From NCBI GenBank assembly GCA_021295935.1, contig JAGWBL010000025.1, forward strand, positions 1 through 9,656: a DNA stretch of 9,656 nucleotides, written 5' to 3'. Positions 6,453 to 9,656 of the stretch are shown here, piece after piece. The translations under genes and the position numbers were made by a program. Under the pieces are notes generated by a model that was given only the letters and a program-made list of their open reading frames with translations, made no database searches and was not told the DNA's origin. Numbering within the stretch: the first letter of the stretch is position 1; each line of letters opens with the position of its first letter. This stretch comes from Pseudomonadales bacterium (GTDB lineage: Bacteria > Pseudomonadota > Gammaproteobacteria > Pseudomonadales > Azotimanducaceae).

Positions 6453-6931
6453 CAGGCACGCCCCTTCTCGTGGATGTGGCATATGGCCGCCGCCAACGCA
6501 TCCGCAGAGTCCTCTGGTGGGCGCGTGTCCAGCGAGAGGATGCTTGCGACCATTTGCCGAACCAGGGCCTTCCGCGCCGACCCGGCTCCGGTCACCGCCA
6601 GTTTGATCCGCCGCGCCGCGTACTCGAAGACGGGGACCCCATGGTCGAATGCCGCCGCCAGAACAACCCCGCGCGCCTGTCCAAGCTTGACCGCCGTGCC
6701 CGCGTTCTTGCCGACGAACACCTCTTCGAGCGCAAGTTCGTCTGCCCTGAACTTGCCCAGCAACTCGCCTGAACCCTTGCAAATGGACTCCAGGCGCCGC
6801 AGGTGCGTGTTGCCTTCCGCTCGAACAATGCCGCTGGCAACATACTGCATCCTGCGTTGCACCACGTCGATCACTCCGAAGCCAGTGCGGATCGAGCCGG
6901 GATCGAATCCGACTATTCGGCTTGCCGTCAT
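6452..6931 (-). CDS. ruvC: Crossover junction endodeoxyribonuclease RuvC
   Basis: RuvC is the dimeric, metal-dependent resolvase that makes paired nicks across Holliday junctions moved by RuvAB. The 159 residues are slightly shorter than E. coli RuvC (173), the difference being a short C-terminus. The four acidic catalytic residues are visible: D10 in GFDPGSIRTGFG, E69 in LALEEVFVGKN, and D141 and D144 in PEDSADALAAAICH. The core NAGTAVKLGQARGVVL to VFEYAARRIKLAVTG is close to the E. coli sequence. It starts within the yebC stop (ATGA overlap) and ends one base into ruvA. RuvC, RuvA and RuvB are thus tightly co-translated here, whereas in E. coli ruvC is separate from ruvAB. Confidence 0.96.
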   Translation of the reverse strand: MTASRIVGFDPGSIRTGFGVIDVVQRRMQYVASGIVRAEGNTHLRRLESICKGSGELLGKFRADELALEEVFVGKNAGTAVKLGQARGVVLAAAFDHGVPVFEYAARRIKLAVTGAGSARKALVRQMVASILSLDTRPPEDSADALAAAICHIHEKGRA

Positions 6932-7662
6932 TCGGAAGTTCCCGAGAACTCTCCGTTGGTGTATACGTTCTGCACGTCATCCAGGTCTTCCAGCGCATCG
7001 ACAAGTCCAAGCACCTTTTCGGTGGTTTCGCCGTCACAGGCGACATAGGTAGTCGGAAGCATGGTCACCTCTGACAGGACGGGCATGTGCTCCTGCGCCT
7101 TTAGAGCGTCCACGACCGGCCCGAAGGCTTCCATTGAAGTGAGAACCGTGATGTTGCCCTCCTCGTCGGTTTCCACGTCGTCGGCACCCGATTCGAGCGC
7201 CGCTTCCAGCACCGCATCCTCATCGTGGTCCGAACCGAACTGCACCACACCCCTGCGCTCGAACAGGTAGCCGACCGACCCGTCAGAGCCCAAGGCACCA
7301 CCCATCTTGCCGAATGTGTGCCGTACCTCCGCGACGGTCCGATTCCGATTGTCCGTCATCGTTTCCACCAGAACGGCCACACCGCCGGGGGCGTAGCCTT
7401 CGTAGGTCAGTTCGTCGACCTGCGTTCCCTCCCCGCCCCCCGATCCTCTCTGGATCGCCCGATCCACGGTGTCCCGAGGCATGTTGGCAGCGAGCGCGCC
7501 ATCGATCGCTGCCCGCAAGCGTGCATTGTCTGCCGGGTTCGCGCCGCCTAAGCGCGCAGACACTGTCAGCTCGCGGATCAACTTGGTCCAAATCTTGGCT
7601 CTCTTTGCATCCTGGCGCGCCTTGCGGTGCTTGATGTTCGCCCACTTCGAGTGTCCCGCCAT
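6928..7662 (-). CDS. yebC: YebC/PmpR family translation or regulatory factor
   Basis: This is a 244-residue YebC/PmpR (TACO1) family protein. The start at 7662 is set by the family hallmark MAGHSKWANIKHRKARQDAK; the frame is open 26 codons further, but that part overlaps aspS and is not family-like. The N-terminal helical domain contains FTKLIRELTVAAR-like WTKLIRELTVSAR. The middle shows RAIQRGSGGG and ELTYEGYAPGGVAVLVE. The next region has NRNRTVAEVRHTFGKMGGALG and SVGYLFERRGVV. Members have been described as transcription regulators (PmpR in Pseudomonas) and more recently as ribosome-associated factors that ease stalling at proline-rich stretches. Which role applies here cannot be read from sequence. 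The ATG shares one base with the aspS TGA, and the stop overlaps ruvC. Confidence 0.95.
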   Translation of the reverse strand: MAGHSKWANIKHRKARQDAKRAKIWTKLIRELTVSARLGGANPADNARLRAAIDGALAANMPRDTVDRAIQRGSGGGEGTQVDELTYEGYAPGGVAVLVETMTDNRNRTVAEVRHTFGKMGGALGSDGSVGYLFERRGVVQFGSDHDEDAVLEAALESGADDVETDEEGNITVLTSMEAFGPVVDALKAQEHMPVLSEVTMLPTTYVACDGETTEKVLGLVDALEDLDDVQNVYTNGEFSGTSE

Positions 7663-9419
7663 CAGCGTCTCCGGATCTCCAGGTGGAGATCGCCCAGCTG
7701 GTGGGCGTCGGCTTCCGTCGGTGCGCGCGTGACCGGACAAGTTGCGGAGAGAGTCTTGGGAAAGGCGATGACTTCCCTGATCGAGTCCGCTCCCGCGAGG
7801 AGCATGACCAACCTGTCCATCCCAAGGGCGATGCCTCCGTGCGGGGGGCAGCCGCTCTCCAGTGCATCCAGCAAGAATCCAAACCGGACGTTGGCCTCCT
7901 GCTCCATCCTCAATGAGCGGAACACCGCCCTTTGCAAACGCACATCGTGATTTCGGATCGAGCCGCCGCCCAGCTCATAGCCGTTGACCACAACGTCGTA
8001 AGCGCGAGCGGTGGCCGAACGGGGACTCGCTTCAAGTTCCTCCGCACCGCAGCGGGGCTGGGTGAACGGGTGGTGAGCGGGCACCAGCAGCCCGTGGTCG
8101 TCCAGTTCGAACAGAGGCCAGTCGACGATCCACGCGGCTCGAAACCCTGAAGTCGAGAGCTCCAGTCGACTGGCGACCCATGACCGCAACAAAGGCCCCG
8201 CTGCCTCGATCACCTCGCTAGAACCTGCGAGAAAGAAAATCAGATCGCCATCCTGAGCATCGGTCGCTCGAATCAGGTTCTCGACCTCGTTCGGCGTCAG
8301 AAACTTGAGTATGGAAGATTGAACGCCAGCACTCCCCTCGGCAAGGGAACGCACCCTCATGGATGCCAGTCCCTTGGCGCCATGGTCACGGACCAGCGAC
8401 TCGCAATGATCGATCTGCTTGCGTGACATCCGTCCGAGAGCGGCGGGAGCGCGCAACGCGGCAACGCGCGAGTCGGGGTCGCTCGCCGGCCCGCTGAAGA
8501 CCGTGAACCCGCTGTCCCGCACGACCTCATCCACATCGATGAATTCGAGCGGGTTGCGAAGGTCCGGCTTGTCGGTGGCGAACCGGCGCAACGCGTCTGC
8601 ATGGGCCAAGACCGTGAAGTCGGGGAGCTCTACGTCGAGGCAGTGTTGAAACAGGCCCTTCAGCATCCGCTCCGTTATTTCCATCACATCACGCTCATCC
8701 ACGAATGAGGCCTCGATGTCGATCTGGGTGAATTCAGGCTGACGATCGTGTCTCAGGTCTTCATCGCGAAAGCAGCGTGCGATCTGGTAGTACCGGTCGC
8801 ACCCGGCGACCATCAGCATCTGCTTGAAGAGCTGCGGAGACTGCGGCAAGGCGTAGAACTTGCCACGATGTATCCTGCTCGGAACAAGGTAGTCGCGTGC
8901 GCCCTCGGGTGTGGTCGGAGCAAGGTTGGGCGTCTCGATGTGGAGGAATCCCTCTGCCTCGAGATGGTTGCGAACGAAGGCGGTGGCATCGCTCCTCAAG
9001 CGCAGGCGTCGTTGCATTTCCGGCCGTCTGAGGTCCAGGTGCCGGTGTGCCAGGCGCGTCTCCTCGCTGGCCTCCAGCGGTCCGTCCAACGGAATCGCTG
9101 GGGTCACTGCCTTGTTCAGAACTTCAAGACTCTCCACGGCCACCTCGATATCTCCAGTCTGCAGTGCGGGATTTGGCGACTGGCGGACCTGGACCACTCC
9201 GTTGACATGCAGCACGAACTCGCTCCGCACCTTGGCGGCCAGTTCGAAACAGCGCTTGGACTCCGGGCTCACCACTGCCTGCACCAATCCCGATCGGTCG
9301 CACAGATCCAGGAAGACCAGGCCGCCCAGATTCCTGACTCGCTGAACCCACCCGGACAGCGCCACTCCGGTTCCCACCTGGGATCGCCGCAGTTCACCGC
9401 AGCAGTGCGTTCGCTTCAT
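7662..9419 (-). CDS. aspS: Aspartyl-tRNA synthetase, bacterial type
   Basis: AspRS attaches aspartate to tRNA-Asp. The chosen ATG gives 585 residues starting MKRTHCCGELRRSQVG, in line with E. coli MRTEYCGQL. The N-terminal OB-fold anticodon domain (about 1-105) has GWVQRVRNLGGLVFLDL. Class II motifs follow: motif 1 around GFLHIETPNL (157-166), the substrate loop TPEGARDYLVPS (170-181), motif 2 CFRDEDLRHDRQPEFTQIDIE (216-236) and motif 3 GIALGMDRLVMLLAGADSIR (529-548). The GAD insertion domain lies between, near 280-420. Leu31 is the residue typical of enzymes that charge only tRNA-Asp; non-discriminating enzymes usually carry His there. The same frame stays open upstream to the window edge with no stop codon, and no clear Shine-Dalgarno site precedes the ATG. 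Confidence 0.95.
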   Translation of the reverse strand: MKRTHCCGELRRSQVGTGVALSGWVQRVRNLGGLVFLDLCDRSGLVQAVVSPESKRCFELAAKVRSEFVLHVNGVVQVRQSPNPALQTGDIEVAVESLEVLNKAVTPAIPLDGPLEASEETRLAHRHLDLRRPEMQRRLRLRSDATAFVRNHLEAEGFLHIETPNLAPTTPEGARDYLVPSRIHRGKFYALPQSPQLFKQMLMVAGCDRYYQIARCFRDEDLRHDRQPEFTQIDIEASFVDERDVMEITERMLKGLFQHCLDVELPDFTVLAHADALRRFATDKPDLRNPLEFIDVDEVVRDSGFTVFSGPASDPDSRVAALRAPAALGRMSRKQIDHCESLVRDHGAKGLASMRVRSLAEGSAGVQSSILKFLTPNEVENLIRATDAQDGDLIFFLAGSSEVIEAAGPLLRSWVASRLELSTSGFRAAWIVDWPLFELDDHGLLVPAHHPFTQPRCGAEELEASPRSATARAYDVVVNGYELGGGSIRNHDVRLQRAVFRSLRMEQEANVRFGFLLDALESGCPPHGGIALGMDRLVMLLAGADSIREVIAFPKTLSATCPVTRAPTEADAHQLGDLHLEIRRR

Positions 9420-9656
9420 GACCCAGACTTGAAGGAAGGTTGGGACGCAATCCGGTTCGAGACTGGCCCGACGAACACGGCAGCCGGACTGCGCAGGATT
9501 GGCTTCCGGCTTGCTGGAGCCGGACGATTCCGTCGACGACGTGGCTCCGGGCTTCGGATCGGAACTTCCTCCCTCGGTGGTCGTTGCGTCGCCGTCCTTC
9601 TTCTTGTCACCATCCACGGAATCCTTGGGCTTGTCAGCTTGCGCCCCCGATTCGAC
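9420..9656 (-). CDS. Partial upstream gene tail, Lys/Asp/Ser-rich, possible FmdB-type protein
   Basis: The minus-strand frame continuous with aspS is open to the window edge and encodes a low-complexity segment (KPKDSVDGDKKKDGD, then Thr, Gly, Ser, Pro and Glu rich, ending near KPEANPAQSG at about 9483). Counting by eye, about three quarters of its codons end in G or C, as expected for coding DNA here. FmdB-family zinc-ribbon proteins often end in such disordered tails and often sit just upstream of aspS, but the diagnostic CxxC ribbon would lie outside the window. Below 9483 the frame looks less coding. The neighbouring frame ends in a TGA at 9416-9418 that overlaps the aspS ATG by four bases, as at other junctions here. 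A frame switch, a sequencing error or a true in-frame fusion are all possible. Confidence 0.35.

Noticed and set aside
6453..7046. Long upstream extension of ruvA to 7046
   Set aside because: RuvA homology begins exactly at MLGRLRG; the extension overlaps ruvC and the end of yebC in another frame and is not protein-like.
7663..7740. 26-codon upstream extension of yebC
   Set aside because: The family start MAGHSKWANIKHRK is at 7662, and the extension overlaps the end of aspS.
9420..9617. GTG at 9617 as the aspS start, giving 651 residues
   Set aside because: The ATG at 9419 matches known AspRS starts; the extra 66 residues look like a disordered tail of another protein. Kept as a finding, not as the annotated start.
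1..9656. CRISPR array, insertion sequence, toxin-antitoxin or defence system
   Set aside because: No regularly spaced repeats, transposase-like frames or terminal inverted repeats were seen; the right-hand 9 kb is fully explained by conserved housekeeping genes.

Overview
The window reads as a chromosomal segment from a Gammaproteobacterium-like Gram-negative bacterium, probably divergent or uncultivated. The basis is GC-rich sequence and a minus-strand gene order aspS, yebC, ruvC, ruvA, ruvB, tolQ, tolR, tolA, tolB, pal, cpoB, which matches the Pseudomonas-type locus as I remember it. Protein identity was judged by eye against remembered family sequences; no search was run.

Layout, left to right. 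Positions 1-151 hold no gene I can defend, only a weak tRNA promoter candidate and short dyads. Positions 152-227 are a plus-strand tRNA with anticodon GTT and an encoded CCA. From 272 to 9419 the minus strand carries one dense gene train, transcribed right to left. Its order is aspS (aspartyl-tRNA synthetase), yebC (ribosome-associated or regulatory factor), ruvCAB (Holliday-junction branch migration and resolution), then tolQRAB-pal-cpoB (trans-envelope Tol-Pal machine). From 9420 to the right edge an open frame rich in Lys, Asp, Ser, Glu and Pro looks like the tail of an upstream gene, possibly an FmdB-type zinc-ribbon protein.

The genes are packed as one probable polycistron. Neighbours overlap by 1 or 4 bases, abut, or are separated by 24-31 bp. 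ybgC, normally found between ruvB and tolQ, is absent. The Tol proteins act together: TolQ and TolR form the proton-driven motor, TolA spans the periplasm, and TolB, Pal and CpoB connect to peptidoglycan and the outer membrane. RuvA and RuvB drive branch migration and RuvC cuts the junction.

The protein genes are ordinary housekeeping genes. The most interesting object is the tRNA. Its acceptor stem, variable loop, T-loop and discriminator match gammaproteobacterial tRNA-Lys, but its anticodon is the Asn anticodon GTT and its D-stem has two mismatches. It may be an anticodon-switched, recoding or decaying tRNA. A second point is the unclear reading frame and missing stop codon just upstream of aspS. 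I found no mobile element, CRISPR array or novel defence-type system.
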